Source of the DNA: Paraniabella defluvii
GTDB lineage: Bacteria; Bacteroidota; Bacteroidia; Chitinophagales; Chitinophagaceae
Reading direction: 5' to 3'
Length of the DNA stretch: 64,000 nucleotides
NCBI GenBank assembly: GCA_019316985.1
Contig: CP079215.1
Coordinates: 4,464,001 to 4,528,000 of the forward strand
This document shows positions 39,759 through 50,873 of the stretch, piece by piece; the stretch's first letter is position 1; every line of letters begins with the position of its first letter. The notes below the pieces were generated by a model. That model had not been told where the DNA came from and did not search any database. It saw nothing but the letters and a program-made list of their open reading frames with translations. Both the position numbers and the translations under genes were made by a program.

Positions 39759-40160
39759 TTAACTATTTTTTTCGCCTGCAGGCTTGCTGTTGGGTATATT
39801 GGCTATACACCAGCATATGATAAAGGTAATCTCAGCAAACGCGTCTAAGAGGTATACCCATTTGATTACGCCTTCGAGGTAGTACCACACATCTATTATG
39901 GCTAAACCTGAAGCAGCGGATATAGCAATCAAACGGATGAGCCTGTAGTCGGTACTGTAGCTGGCTCCATATAAAAGCGGCAATGCTACAGATAGTATCA
40001 ATACGCTTACTGTTTTAACCAGCCATACGTCTTCTTTTGGACCTGTGATCATCATAAAGCTGTCAATATGTACTAAGGGCCAAACTGCTGTTATCAGAAA
40101 ATAGAGGCCTTGCGTCCATAATAAATATCGCGTAAAAGAGGTGTGCCTGGTATGTTTCAT
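39759..40160 (-). CDS. Four-helix membrane protein, family not recognised
   Basis: Intact, 133 residues from the ATG at 40160 (MKHTRHTSFTRYLLWTQGLY). Four hydrophobic segments are visible: YLLWTQGLYFLITAVWPLV, WLVKTVSVLILSVALPLLYGA, LIRLIAISAASGLAIIDVWYYL and VYLLDAFAEITFIICWCIANI. The tail is SKPAGEKNS. No motif allows a function. It is divergent from the alcohol dehydrogenase gene. Confidence 0.6.
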   Translation of the reverse strand: MKHTRHTSFTRYLLWTQGLYFLITAVWPLVHIDSFMMITGPKEDVWLVKTVSVLILSVALPLLYGASYSTDYRLIRLIAISAASGLAIIDVWYYLEGVIKWVYLLDAFAEITFIICWCIANIPNSKPAGEKNS

Positions 40161-40292
40161 AATATAGTGTTGATGTAGCAAAATGCCTGCAATTAATGTT
40201 CCGGGTCAGTTAAGATATTGATAACAGGATACCGGTGATAGTAAATGGCAAAGAATTTGGACACACGTTTTTTACCCTCTAAACACAATTAC

Positions 40293-41462
40293 ATGAAAGC
40301 AGCACTGATCAAAGGTCCCCGTAATATATCCTATGACACCGTTGACGATCCTTCTATACAAGACGATCGCGATATTATCTTGAAAGTAACTGCCACCGCC
40401 ATTTGCGGATCGGACCTGCACCTGTATAGCGGTGGTATACCGCAGGCGAGGCCTATGGTAATGGGGCACGAGTTTATGGGTATTGTAGAAGAAGTGGGGA
40501 AAGGAGTCAACAATTTAAAACGGGGAGACAGGGTAGTAGTGCCTTTTCCCGTTGCCTGTGGTCACTGCTTTTTCTGCCAGCATGATGTGCCGGGCAACTG
40601 CGAAAACAGCAATCCTGAACACTATGGCCCTGAAGGTGGTTTAATAACCGAGAAAGGTGGTGGCTTATTTGGTTATAGTGATTTATACGGTGGTTACGAT
40701 GGAGGCCAGGCGCAATATGTACGCGTACCGTATGCAGATTATGGTCCACGCATTGTACCCGAAAATCTCACCGATGAACAAGTGCTGTTTCTTACGGATA
40801 TATTTCCCACAGGCTATACCGGTGTAGATTGGGGTGAGCTGCAGCCCGGCCAAACGGTAGCTATTTTTGGTGCTGGCCCGGTGGGAGTCATGGCTGCTAA
40901 AAGCGCCCTGCTGCGTGATGCCGGAAAGGTGATCATGGTGGATACATTGCAATACCGGCTGAACAAAGCGGCTGCGCTTACCGGCTGTCATACCATACTA
41001 TGGGAGAACGGAGCCAAAGATGTGGTAGCGCAGATAAGAGATCTTACCGAGGGACGTGGAGCTGATGTATGTATCGAAGCGGTAGGCTTTGAGCCATCGA
41101 GGAATATATTGGAAAAAGCCAAAGCGGTGATCAATTTTGAAGCAGGGTCTGTTAAAGTGCTGGAAGCCTGTATGAGTGCAGTGAGAAGGAGTGGCTATGT
41201 ATCGGTGCTGGGTGTGTATCCTACCAACTATGATAACTTTCCTATAGGCCAGTTTTTTGATAAGGGTATCGTGCTAAGAGGAGGCCAGGCGCCCGCGCAT
41301 AAATACATAGATATGCTGATGGGATACGTGGCAGAAGGTAAGGTGAAGCTGGACGATATTATCACCCATCGCTTACCGCTATCAGAAATCGCCCGCGGCT
41401 ATGAGATCTTCAATAAAAAAGAAGATGATTGTGTAAAAGTAGTACTGGATCCATGGAAGTAG
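40293..41462 (+). CDS. Zinc-dependent alcohol dehydrogenase, formaldehyde-dehydrogenase-like
   Basis: Intact, 389 residues from the ATG at 40293. Catalytic zinc ligands: Cys in AICGSDLHLYSG and the His-Glu of VMGHEFMGIVEEVG. Structural zinc site: CGHCFFCQHDVPGNCE. The Rossmann motif is VAIFGAGPVGVMAAKSALL. The central loop (GPEGGLITEKGGGLFGYSDLYGGYDGG) and the C-terminal AHKYIDMLMGYVAEGKVKLDDIITHRLPL are typical of glutathione-independent formaldehyde dehydrogenase-like enzymes. It oxidises alcohols or aldehydes with NAD(P). It heads a plus-strand stress cluster. Confidence 0.88.
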   Translation: MKAALIKGPRNISYDTVDDPSIQDDRDIILKVTATAICGSDLHLYSGGIPQARPMVMGHEFMGIVEEVGKGVNNLKRGDRVVVPFPVACGHCFFCQHDVPGNCENSNPEHYGPEGGLITEKGGGLFGYSDLYGGYDGGQAQYVRVPYADYGPRIVPENLTDEQVLFLTDIFPTGYTGVDWGELQPGQTVAIFGAGPVGVMAAKSALLRDAGKVIMVDTLQYRLNKAAALTGCHTILWENGAKDVVAQIRDLTEGRGADVCIEAVGFEPSRNILEKAKAVINFEAGSVKVLEACMSAVRRSGYVSVLGVYPTNYDNFPIGQFFDKGIVLRGGQAPAHKYIDMLMGYVAEGKVKLDDIITHRLPLSEIARGYEIFNKKEDDCVKVVLDPWK

Positions 41463-41626
41463 GATCGGCTTTGTGGAATTATTTACACACTTCAGGCAGT
41501 TAACCGGGGAATTAAAGATGCGTTTGCCCTTGTTTTTACATTATTGGCTACGTTAAATTTTCGTAGAAGTGATGGCTTTATTCTTGCTACCACTAACATA
41601 CTTAAACCCTATCTATAAAATTTATT

Positions 41627-42160
41627 ATGGCAAAAACATCTACCACTAAGAAAGTAACCCGGCCCGCTTCGGCAGGCTTGGCCGATTTGTTAAAGCAGCG
41701 GCTTCAAACAATTTACTGGGCCGAGTCGGAACTGGTAAGCACCCTGCCCCAGCTGAAAGAGCAGAGTAATTCGCAGGAACTGCAGGCCGCAATTACGGAA
41801 CATATTGCACAAACACAAATGCATGTTACGCGGCTCGAAGAAATTTTTTCGGCATTGAATGAAAAGGCAGATGCTGTGAAATGCGAAGGGCTGCAAGGTA
41901 TATTAAAAGAAGGCGCTGCAACGGTCAGCCAGTCTGAAGAAGGTCCTGTACGCGACGCTGCCATTATCGGCGCCTGCCAGCTGGTGGAACATTACGAAAT
42001 AGCGGCTTATGGCACGCTCGCAGCCTACGCCAAAGTGCTGAACGAAAAGCAGGTCTTAGATCTTCTTTTAAAAACATTAACAGAAGAAAAAAAGTCTGAC
42101 CAGATCTTATCAGCCATTGCCGATACGCATCTGAATGCTTCTGCTGTAGGTGAGGCATAA
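41627..42160 (+). CDS. DUF892 ferritin-like protein (YciE/YciF family)
   Basis: Intact, 177 residues. A four-helix-bundle ferritin-like domain: LLKQRLQTIYWAESELVSTLPQL, AITEHIAQTQMHVTRLEEIFSAL, IGACQLVEHYEIAAYGTLAAYA and LLLKTLTEEKKSDQIL. The Glu/His pairs (EHIAQTQMHV, EHYEIAAY) fit a di-iron site. Homologues are induced by osmotic, oxidative and stationary stress. A basic Thr/Lys-rich N-terminus (MAKTSTTKKVTRPAS) precedes the bundle. A paralogue is at 61.9 kb. Confidence 0.85.
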   Translation: MAKTSTTKKVTRPASAGLADLLKQRLQTIYWAESELVSTLPQLKEQSNSQELQAAITEHIAQTQMHVTRLEEIFSALNEKADAVKCEGLQGILKEGAATVSQSEEGPVRDAAIIGACQLVEHYEIAAYGTLAAYAKVLNEKQVLDLLLKTLTEEKKSDQILSAIADTHLNASAVGEA

Positions 42161-42207
42161 CCGGCTACCTGTTCTTTTTAATCTGTAAAAAATCAAACAT
42201 TGCATAC

Positions 42208-44333
42208 ATGGAAGACAATAATAAAAGTTATCATAAGGGTAATGACCTAAAGCAGAACAATTAAAAGCCTATACCAGTAATCACCAGGGCGAGTTTTTAA
42301 ATACCAACCAGGGGCTAAAGATCAACGATGATCAAAACTCCTTAAAGTCGGGCGACAGGGGCGCTACCTTGCTGGAAGATTTTATACTTCGCGAAAAAAA
42401 TTACACATTTTGACCACGAGCGTATTCCGGAGAGGATTGTTCATGCCCGGGGATCCGGCGCTCATGGCTATTTTGAGCTATATGAGTCGCTGGAACAATA
42501 CACCAAGGCAAAACTGTTTACCGATACTACGGTAAAAACGCCTGTGTTTGTGAGGTTCTCTACAGTAGCGGGATCCAGGGGATCAACCGATCTGCCCGGG
42601 ATGTAAGGGGCTTTGCCGTGAAGTTCTACACCCAGGAAGGCAATTATGACCTGGTGGGTAATAATATGCCGGTGTTTTTATACAGGATGCCCTGAAGTTT
42701 CCCGACCTGGTGCATGCGGTAAAGCCCGAACCTCATAACGAGATTCCGCAGGCTGCATCAGCACATGATACCTTCTGGGACTTTATAGGGCAGATGCCGG
42801 AAAGTATGCATATGATACAATGGCTGATGAGTGACCGGGCTATTCCGCGGAGTCTCAGGATGATGGAAGGGTTTGGCGTACATACGTTCCGTTTTATTAA
42901 TGCCGATAACAAAGCCTGCTTTGTAAAATTTCACTGGAAGCCTTTACTGGGTGTGCATTCAGTAGCCTGGGACGAGGCGCAGCGGATCTCCGGAAAAAAC
43001 AGCGATTTTCATAAACAGGACCTGTGGGACGCCATTGAGCAGGGCCAGTATCCCGAGTGGGAGCTGGGCGTGCAGATAGTTCCCGAAGAGGAAGAGCATA
43101 ACTTTCCTTTTGATCTGCTGGATCCAACCAAGATCATTCCTGAAGAGATGGTGCCGGTGCGCAGGATCGGCAAAATGACACTGAACCGAAACCCGGATAA
43201 TTTTTCGCCGAAACAGAACAGATCGCTTTCCATCCCGGTCATATCATTCCCGGTATTGATTTTACCAACGACCCTTTACTACAGGGAAGATTATTTTCTT
43301 ATACCGATACACAGCTGTCACGTTTGGGTGGCCCCAATTTCCACGAAATCCCTATCAACCGTTCTATACCCGAGGTGCACAATCACCAGCGTGATGGGAT
43401 GCACCGGATGCAGATCAATAAAGGAAGGGTTGCTTATGGTCCGAATACATTGGGGGTGGCTGTCCTTCCAGGCCAGGATGGCCGAAGGAGGCTTTCATTC
43501 TTATGAGGAGCGTATCGATGCCCATAAGGTAAGAGCCCGGAGCCGTAGTTTCTTTGATCATTTCAGCCAGGCTGCCCTTTTCTACAACAGTCAGTCGGAA
43601 GCAGAGAAACGCCATATACAAAATGCCTTTTCTTTTGAGCTGGGTAAGGTAATGGTAGAAGGTATCCGGCAGCGTATTGTTGATATGCTCCTTGAAGTAG
43701 ATGCCGACCTGGCCAATATTGTGGCTGGTAATTTGGGGCTGGTGCCAAAGAAATTACCGCAACCGATCACCGGAAGTATACCTGCAGATGGCGATTTGGA
43801 GGCACATCATTCTTTTAAAGAAGAGCTGCCGGTAGCTGTATCTGAAGCATTGAGTATGCAAAATACCATTAAAGATATAAAAACCCGCAGGATTGCTTTA
43901 CTGGCGGCAGATGGGGTAAATGGTGAGGCTTTGTTACAGCTGAAAACAGCATTGGTTGAAGCCGGTGCAACCTGTAAAGTGATTGCGCCGAAGCAAGGAT
44001 TTATCAGCAGCGATAACGGCGAGCTGGTGAAAGTGGATGAGTTTTTTAATTACTTCTTCTGTTTTATATGATGCGGTTTTTGTTGCCGATCATTCCAATA
44101 CGGCTATGCTGGCGGGTTGTAAAGATGCGATTCATTTCATTGCAGAAGCTTTTAAACACTGTAAGGCCATCGGTGCAACCGAAGGCAGCAGCTCGCTATT
44201 ACAGATAGCGTTACCCGAGGCGGCTATACAAAGCGCCGGCGTGATCACCGATGGTAGTATCGAATCATTTGTGAAGGCTGTTGCCCACCATCGTTTCTGG
44301 GAGCGGGAAGAAACGCCGGTAGTGGCAGCCTGA
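42208..44333 (+). CDS. katE: Large-subunit catalase, KatE/HPII type (frameshifted)
   Basis: About 709 residues, the length of clade-2 catalases. The N-terminus ([15 protein letters not shown]...) is followed by the heme pocket [18 protein letters not shown] (catalytic His), [14 protein letters not shown], and the distal Asn region. The proximal heme ligand Tyr is in [29 protein letters not shown]. The C-terminal flavodoxin/GATase-like domain starts at about residue 550 ([29 protein letters not shown]). Breaks lie near 42255, 42410, 42580, 42680, 43210, 43460 and 44050. It decomposes hydrogen peroxide. Confidence 0.88.
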
Positions 44334-44368
44334 CCTTTATCATTTTTAATTCAAAAACAATATTCAGT

Positions 44369-45231
44369 ATGTCGAAGTTAAAACCTAAAGAAGAAGTAAA
44401 CCCGCCGCAGGAGCAGCCGAGGCCGGGATCGGAAGAACAGATGAAACCTGTACCGGAAACCGATCCGCTGAGTAAAGGTTCCGGTAAGCTACAGTCTAAG
44501 CGGGTACTAATTACCGGCGGTGATAGCGGAATAGGAAAAGCGGTTGCCAAATTATTTGCCAGCGAGGGGCGGATATTGCACTTTGTTACCTGAACGAAGA
44601 TGAAGACGCTGACCAGGCAAAGGCCGAGATTGAACATTGGGGCGTTAACTGTGTATTGATACCTGCTGATATCAGCAGGGAGGATAGTTGCAGGGAAGTG
44701 GTCGAGATTGCAGTGGAAAGCCTGGGCGGCCTGGATATACTGGTAAATAATGCTGCCGCGCAATGGGAGCAGGAGGATATAGCCAACATCTCCACGGAAC
44801 AATTATTAAAAACATTTTCCACCAATTTTTTCTCCTGTTTCTGGATGAGCAAATATGCGCTTGAGCATTTGAAGGAAGGCGCCTGCATTATTAATACTAC
44901 TTCGGTAACGGCCTATCGCGGAAGCCCTACACTAATGGATTATGCAGCCACGAAGGGCGCTATTGTGGCTTTTACCCGTAGTCTTGCCGGTAGCCTGGTA
45001 AAAAGAGGCATCCGTGTAAACGCGGTAGCGCCGGGTCCTATCTGGACACCATTGATCGTGTCCTCTTTTGATGCAGAGAAAGTATCCGAGTTTGGAAGCG
45101 ATACGCCTATGAAACGTCCGGGCCAGCCCAACGAGGTAGCGCCCAGCTATCTTTTCCTGGCATGCGACGACAACAGCTATATGACGGGACAGGTACTGCA
45201 TCCGAATGGCGGCGAGATCATTAATGCCTGA
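44369..45231 (+). CDS. SDR oxidoreductase, YghA-like (frameshifted near 44575)
   Basis: About 287 residues. An unstructured Pro/Glu-rich N-terminus (EEVNPPQEQPRPGSEEQM) precedes KRVLITGGDSGIGKAVAKLF, the cofactor motif. LGGLDILVNNAAAQWEQ, NTTSVTAYRGS, the catalytic YAATKGAI (YxxxK) and VNAVAPGPIWTPLI follow. Members of this subfamily (general stress protein 39, YghA) have the same long N-terminus and reduce aldehydes or ketones with NAD(P)H. It lies 36 bp after katE. Confidence 0.85.
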
Positions 45232-45268
45232 CGGGGTTATTGGTATAAACATAATAAATAGTAACATT

Positions 45269-46800
45269 ATGAATCGAGACGGAGCCTTGCAAAGTGTCTG
45301 GCAGCAGGAAATAAAAAAGTTTGATACGCCCCGGCAATAGCTGATATATACGATGTGGCGATTATCGGAGCAGGTATTACCGGCATTACCTGCGCTGAAA
45401 AACTGCAGGCATCTAATAAGAAATGTATAATACTGGAGGCCTGTAATATTGCACACGGCACCACCGGAGGAACCACCGCCCATTTGAATACTTTTTTGAC
45501 AGTAGCTATGATAAGGTGATCAGGGACTTTGGTAAGGATAATGCCCGGTTGCTGGCGCAGGCGGGTAGGGAAGCGATAGCTACTATAAAAACCAACGTTC
45601 AAAAATACCAGATTGATTGTGAGTTTGAAGAAAAGGAGGCCTACCTGTTTGCGACAGATGAAAAACAGGAGCAGGAATTGAATGACCTGGTGGAAGGTTC
45701 ACTCGAAGCCGGACTGGAAATAAGCTGGTCTGATGCGCCTGCTTTTCCCATACCTTTTGTAAAACAGGCAAGGATAGGCGGGCAGGCACAATTTCATCCG
45801 GTAAAATACATCAGGGCTTTGGCAGATGCTTTTATCAAAATGGGGGACGATCTTCGAAGAGGCCAGGGTACAGGACATGGAAGAGACGGAAGATGAGGTA
45901 TTGGTGCTCAACACAACCAGGGGAGTAATCCGCTGCAGGCATGCTATTTATGCAACCCATACGCCGCCGGGTGTTAACCTGCTGCACTTTCGACTGATTC
46001 CCTGGCGCAGCTACGTGGTGGCGGTACGTTTAAAAGACGGCGTTTATCCTGCTGCTTTAGGTTACGACCTGGAGGATCCCTATCATTATTATCGTACACA
46101 TGTTATTAACGGTGAACTGTTGCTGATAGCAGGCGGTAAAGATCATAAAACCGGGCATGAGGAAAATACAGAGCAGTTTTTCAGAGAGCTGGAACAGCAT
46201 GTGCAGCAGTATTTTAATATTGATTCTGTGGCTTACAGCTGGTCTTCCCAATATTACGAGCCTGTAGACGGGCTGCCTTACATAGGGCATTTACCCGGAA
46301 GTTTCAAAAATGTATATGTTGCCGCGGGCTACAACGGCAATGGAATGATATTCGGCACCCTTGCCGGCACTATTCTTACCGCGCTGATACATTCCGGTGA
46401 ACATTTATATAAAAAGCTCTTTGATCCTTCAAGAGTTAAGCCTGTGGCAGGCTTCAGCAAGTTTGTAGAGCAGGGCGCCGACTTTATTTCGAGCTTTATT
46501 AAGGACAAGCTTTCAACCGAAAGCATACAGTCTCTTGTTGAATTAAATAACGACCAGGCCAAAGTGGTAAAGTATGAAGGCGACTCTTATGCCATGTATA
46601 AGGATAATGGCGGGCGGCTGCATGCCATTAGCAGTACCTGCACACACGTTCATTGTAACGTGGTTTGGAACAATGCCGAGAAAACCTGGGACTGTCCCTG
46701 CCATGGATCAAGGTTTAATATCAATGGGAAGGTATTGAATGCTCCGGCTGTAAGAGACCTGGAGCGGGTACAGCTATCGGAACCTGGTGAATCTGTTTGA
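45269..46800 (+). CDS. FAD-dependent oxidoreductase with C-terminal Rieske domain (frameshifted)
   Basis: About 511 residues. A DAO-type FAD domain, YDVAIIGAGITGITCAEKLQ (dinucleotide motif), HGTTGGTTAHLNT and VYVAAGYNGNGMIFGTLAG, is followed by a C-terminal Rieske [2Fe-2S] domain with STCTHVHCNVVW and WDCPCHGSRFNINGKVLNAPA (two Cys and two His ligands). The breaks are near 45335, 45490 and 45845. This architecture occurs in a few Bacillus and Bacteroidota stress genes; the electron acceptor is unknown. It lies 37 bp after the SDR. Confidence 0.82.
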
Positions 46801-46875
46801 AGCCATACCTGTCTGTGAAATTCAATGATAAAAAACCGGGAGGAGTAAACCATGCCCCTGGTCTTATTAGTTTTT

Positions 46876-46902
46876 AAAGGAGCACTTAGGCGCTCCTTTT
46901 TT
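46876..46902 (+). terminator. Rho-independent terminator of the catalase-Rieske cluster
   Basis: AAAGGAGC (46876-46883) pairs with GCTCCTTT (46892-46899) around an 8-nt loop and continues into a T run to 46902. It closes the plus-strand cluster that begins with the alcohol dehydrogenase. Confidence 0.82.
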
Positions 46903-47027
46903 AATGTGTATCCGGATAAAAGCTGCTAACTTAGTTGTAAAGCCTTTAGGCAGCATACAATAACCTCCGCCTCCCGGATCCCGGAACCAGGTGCCTGTTG
47001 AATGCTGCTGCAATTAAAAAGAAACAA

Positions 47028-48152
47028 ATGAAAAAAGAAAAGATCGGTCCCGGCCAGGAGCAGATATTGGGCGAGAAAGAAAGAATTATTGTAGTAGGCG
47101 GCTCCGCCGGTGGTGTAAATGCATTAAGGGCTTTAGTTAAAGGGCTTCCTCCGAACTTTATGTCTCCTATTTTTATCGCCTGGCATATGTCGCCCGATTC
47201 CAGCGGAATTCTGCCCGAATTGCTGGGCTCCCTCACTCCATTAAGGGTGGCACATGCACTCGACTATGAGCCAATAGCGCCGGGGCGCATTTATGTAGCG
47301 CCGCCCGACCATCATCTCTTAATTGAGGACGGGTATGTGCGGATAACCCGCGGCCCTAAAGAGAATCGTTTCAGGCCGGCGATCGATCCCTTATTTCGTT
47401 CTGCCGCCTATGCGTACAGTAACCGCGTGATCGGGGTTATCGTTTCCGGCGCCCTGGACGATGGTGTAGCAGGTCTTTGGACTATTAAGAACAATGGTGG
47501 TATATCTGTAGTACAGGATCCTGCAGATGCGGATATACCCTCCATGCCCCAAAACGCCCTTCGGGAAAACCCGGTAGACCATTGTGTTCCGGCCGCTGAC
47601 TTTCCCGCTTTATTGCTGAAGCTGACCCAACAAAGAATGCCGGCGAAAAAGCAGAAGCCGCAGCAGGTGCCAACAGAAGTTGAAAAAGACGTAGCAGGTG
47701 AGGTAAGGGGCCGGCTTGAAAGCCTTTAGCCTGGGCGAGCTCAGTCCTTTCTCATGCCCTGAGTGCCATGGTGTGCTTGCCCGTATCAAAGAAGGCAGCG
47801 TTATTCGTTTCCGTTGCCATACAGGGCATGCTTATTCGGCTGATACATTATTGGCGGGACTTACCGACCAGATCGAACAGCAATTGTACAGTGCTATGAG
47901 GGGATGGAAGAGAGTATCCTTTTGCTTAATCATATGGGCGATCATTATGCAGAAGATAATGAACCGGGTAAAGCGGCTTTCTGCTTTAAGAAAGCTAAAG
48001 AGGCTGAGGAACGATCGCAACAGGTACGCAATATTATCAGAACCCAGGAGATGCTAACCAGAGAACGGATCGCAGAAGAGTTGAATGTGGGCAAAACAAA
48101 AGAGCGTAAAGAACCGGTTCTGAACAGCAGGTTTTTTATATTGCACACATAA
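47028..48152 (+). CDS. Stand-alone CheB methylesterase with zinc-ribbon-like tail (frameshifted)
   Basis: About 375 residues. The CheB catalytic triad is complete: Ser in VVGGSAGGVNAL, His in AWHMSPDSSG, Asp in SGALDDGVAGLW. No receiver domain precedes it. After a break near 47728 a second region has SCPECHGVLARIKEG and FRCHTGHAYSADTLL (C-x2-C and C-H-x2-H), which could bind zinc, followed by a helical tail, EESILLLNHMGDHYAEDNEP. The start at 47028 gives MKKEKIGPGQEQ. It probably removes methyl or amide groups from a signalling protein; no chemoreceptor is present. Confidence 0.8.
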
Positions 48153-48177
48153 ACTACCAACTATTTAACTAAGCAGC

Positions 48178-50873
48178 ATGGCAAAAGCACTCAAAAGGCC
48201 GGAAGACGATGATAAGGCAAACAATGATAACAGTACAGATTCTTTTTTAGCCGTAGTATTGGGTGCGGGCAGAGGCGGCGCCAAAGCCCTGGAAGAATTT
48301 TTCAGGCATACTGCTACCGGTGATGCCTGTTATTTAATAGTGGCGCATCTCGAAGCCGATGCTATTACAGCTTTAGCACAGTTGTTAAAAGACATCAGCT
48401 CCTTACCTGTTACGCTGGCTCAAGGGAAGATCATCTTTTAGCGAATCATATTTATATTCTTTCGCATCACGACGAATGGCAAATGGAGGAAGACTTTTTA
48501 GTGTTAACTCCCGGGGCGGCGAAGGCCCTCCACCCGATTGACCGGTTAATGGAGCAGGTTGCTTCTTTTTTTTGGAATGAATGCCATTGGAGTGATCTTA
48601 TCCGGAGAAGGTGCAGATGGTGCAATGGGTGTAAAAAGCATTAAAAAGAGTGGCGGAGTTATTTTTGCGCAGAACCCGAGAGAAGCAGAGCAGGGTGAAA
48701 TGAGCCGCAATGCCATTATCACAGAATGTGTGGATGAAATATTGTCTGCAGCAGAAATACCTGCCAGGATTCATGCAATAAAAAAGGAAACCTGCTGGCC
48801 CAGCCCGATCCGGTTGCAGCCACCGAACGGCAACAACAGGCGTTGGAGCAGATCTTTAACGAGATCATCCATCATACAGGTCATGATTTCACCAACTACA
48901 AAAAGCCAACCTTGTTGCGGCGGATTGAAAGACGACTGGCGGTACACCAGCTGGCGGACCTTCCTTCTTATGCCTCCTTTATCGCAGATCATCCCGAGGA
49001 AGTATCGGCCCTTGTAAATGACCTGCTCATATCGGTAACCAGCTTCTTCAGGGATGCAAAAGCTTTCGAAACATTGGAACAGGAAGTATTGCCCATGTTA
49101 CTGAAGGCCAAGAAGAAGGAAGACCCGCTGCGAATATGGATACCCGGCTGCGCCACCGGTGAAGAGGCCTATACTATTGCGATCCTGTGTGCTGAGAAAA
49201 CAGCGGATATCAAAGACCTGCCCAAGATCCAGATATTTGCTACTGATATAGACACTGCGGGGATCAGCGCTGCCCGCGAGGGTTTATATACGGCTAATGA
49301 ATTATCTAATGTATCGCCCGAGCGCGTAAGGCGTTTTTTACCCGCGAAGAGAACATGTTCCGCATTCGCAGGAGATCAGGAAACTATCATGTTTGCCAAT
49401 CATAATTTCCTTAAAGACCCTCCATTTTCTCACCTCGACCTGGTGAGCTGTCGCAATGTGCTGATCTATTTAGACCGGGTAGCTAAAGACAAGGTGATCA
49501 ATACCTTTCATTTTGCCCTGAATCCCGGGGCTTCCTGCTATTAGGTTCGTCTGAATCGGTGGATACAGCTTCGGGATTGTTCTCCATTTATAACCGGGAA
49601 TATCATATTTTCCAGAGCCGCCGTTCGGGTGGCCGTGTTTACGCATCGGCCGAACCGCGCGCTACAGCAGCTTTAGGCTCTATTTCCGCATTGGAAGTGG
49701 GAAAGCCCGAACTCGACACCACCAAGGAACTTTTATCAATGGGGAGCCTGCACCTCCAGTTGCTCGAGCAATATGCACCTCCGTCCTTGCTGGTCAACGA
49801 AGAGTATGATGTAGTGCATCTTTCTGAAAGAGCAGGGCAATACCTGCAGATGTCGGGAGGTAATATTACCCGCAATGTTAAGTTGATCCGTCCGGAATTG
49901 CGGCTGGAATTAAGATCAGCCTTATATCAGGCTGCGCAACGCAAAACGGCTGTAGAAGCCAGGGGCTGGAAGTTGACCTGGGAGATCGCAAGGAAACCGT
50001 GAATATTGTGGTGAAACCCCTGGTGAATATGGAGAATAGCCTGCCTTTTTACTCATTATCTTCGGCATAGCTACGGGGAAAGAACAGGAAGTAGCCCGCG
50101 TAACAGATGAGCCGGTAACCCAGCACCTGGAAGATGAATTAACGAGACTAAAAACACAGCTGCGCTTTTCTAACGAACAACACGAGTTCCAGGCTGAAGA
50201 ATTAAAGGCGTCTAACGAAGAACTTCAGGCAATGAACGAGGAATTGAGATCGGCAGCAGAAGAACTGGAAACCAATAAGGAAGAGCTGCAATCCATCAAT
50301 GAAGAACTGCGTACTGTAAACGAGGAGCTGAAAATAAAAATAGGGAAACCAGTCTTTTCGCTAACAATTTGCAGAACCTGATCAACTCCACCGATATTGG
50401 TACGATTTTTTTAGATAGAGGTTTTAGGGTAGCCCTGTTTACACCGGCGGCCCGCAATATTTTTAATCTGATACTTAGTGATTATGGGAGGCCTATCACA
50501 GATATTACGAGCAGGCTGACTTATGATGACCTGTTAAAAGACGCGGAAGCAGTGTTGGATAAATTGACAATGGTAGAGAAGGAAGTTACTACAGTGGATA
50601 ACCAGGTATACCTGATGCGTTTATTCCCTACCGTACTACCGATGATCGTATCAACGGTATCGTTGTTACTTTCATTGATATCAGTACCCGCAAAATCGCC
50701 GAGGAGAAGTTAAAAGAAACCATCGAAGAACTCACAAGGTTTAATAAAGCAATGATCAGCCGGGAAACCCGTATGATTGAATTAAAAAAGAAGTAAATGA
50801 ATTGAAGCGACGGTTAGGTGAACCGGAAATCTATCGCTTCTCCATTGAAAACGATGCGGATGATGGACAATAA
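48178..50873 (+). CDS. CheB-CheR-coiled-coil-PAS fusion (frameshifted)
   Basis: About 898 residues. The N-terminal CheB-like domain reads VVLGAGRGGAKALEEFF, where the catalytic Ser of GASAGG is replaced by Gly; His (VAHLEADAI) and Asp (SGEGADGAMG) remain. The CheR domain follows: YKKPTLLRRIERRLAVHQ, ISVTSFFRDAKAFETL, the SAM motif WIPGCATGEEAYTIAI and LVSCRNVLIYLDRV. Then comes a long coiled coil with repeated NEEL units (about residues 645-720), then a PAS-like region (STDIGTIFLDRGFRVALFTPA) and a charged tail. Breaks are near 48430, 48570, 48790, 49545, 50000, 50070, 50345 and 50635. Overlaps the next gene. Confidence 0.8.

Noticed and set aside
44245..44802. Minus-strand frame of 185 codons
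   Set aside because: Antisense to the end of katE and start of the SDR gene; no recognisable domain.
44932..45483. Minus-strand frame of 183 codons
   Set aside because: Antisense to the SDR and FAD-Rieske genes, both with complete motifs.
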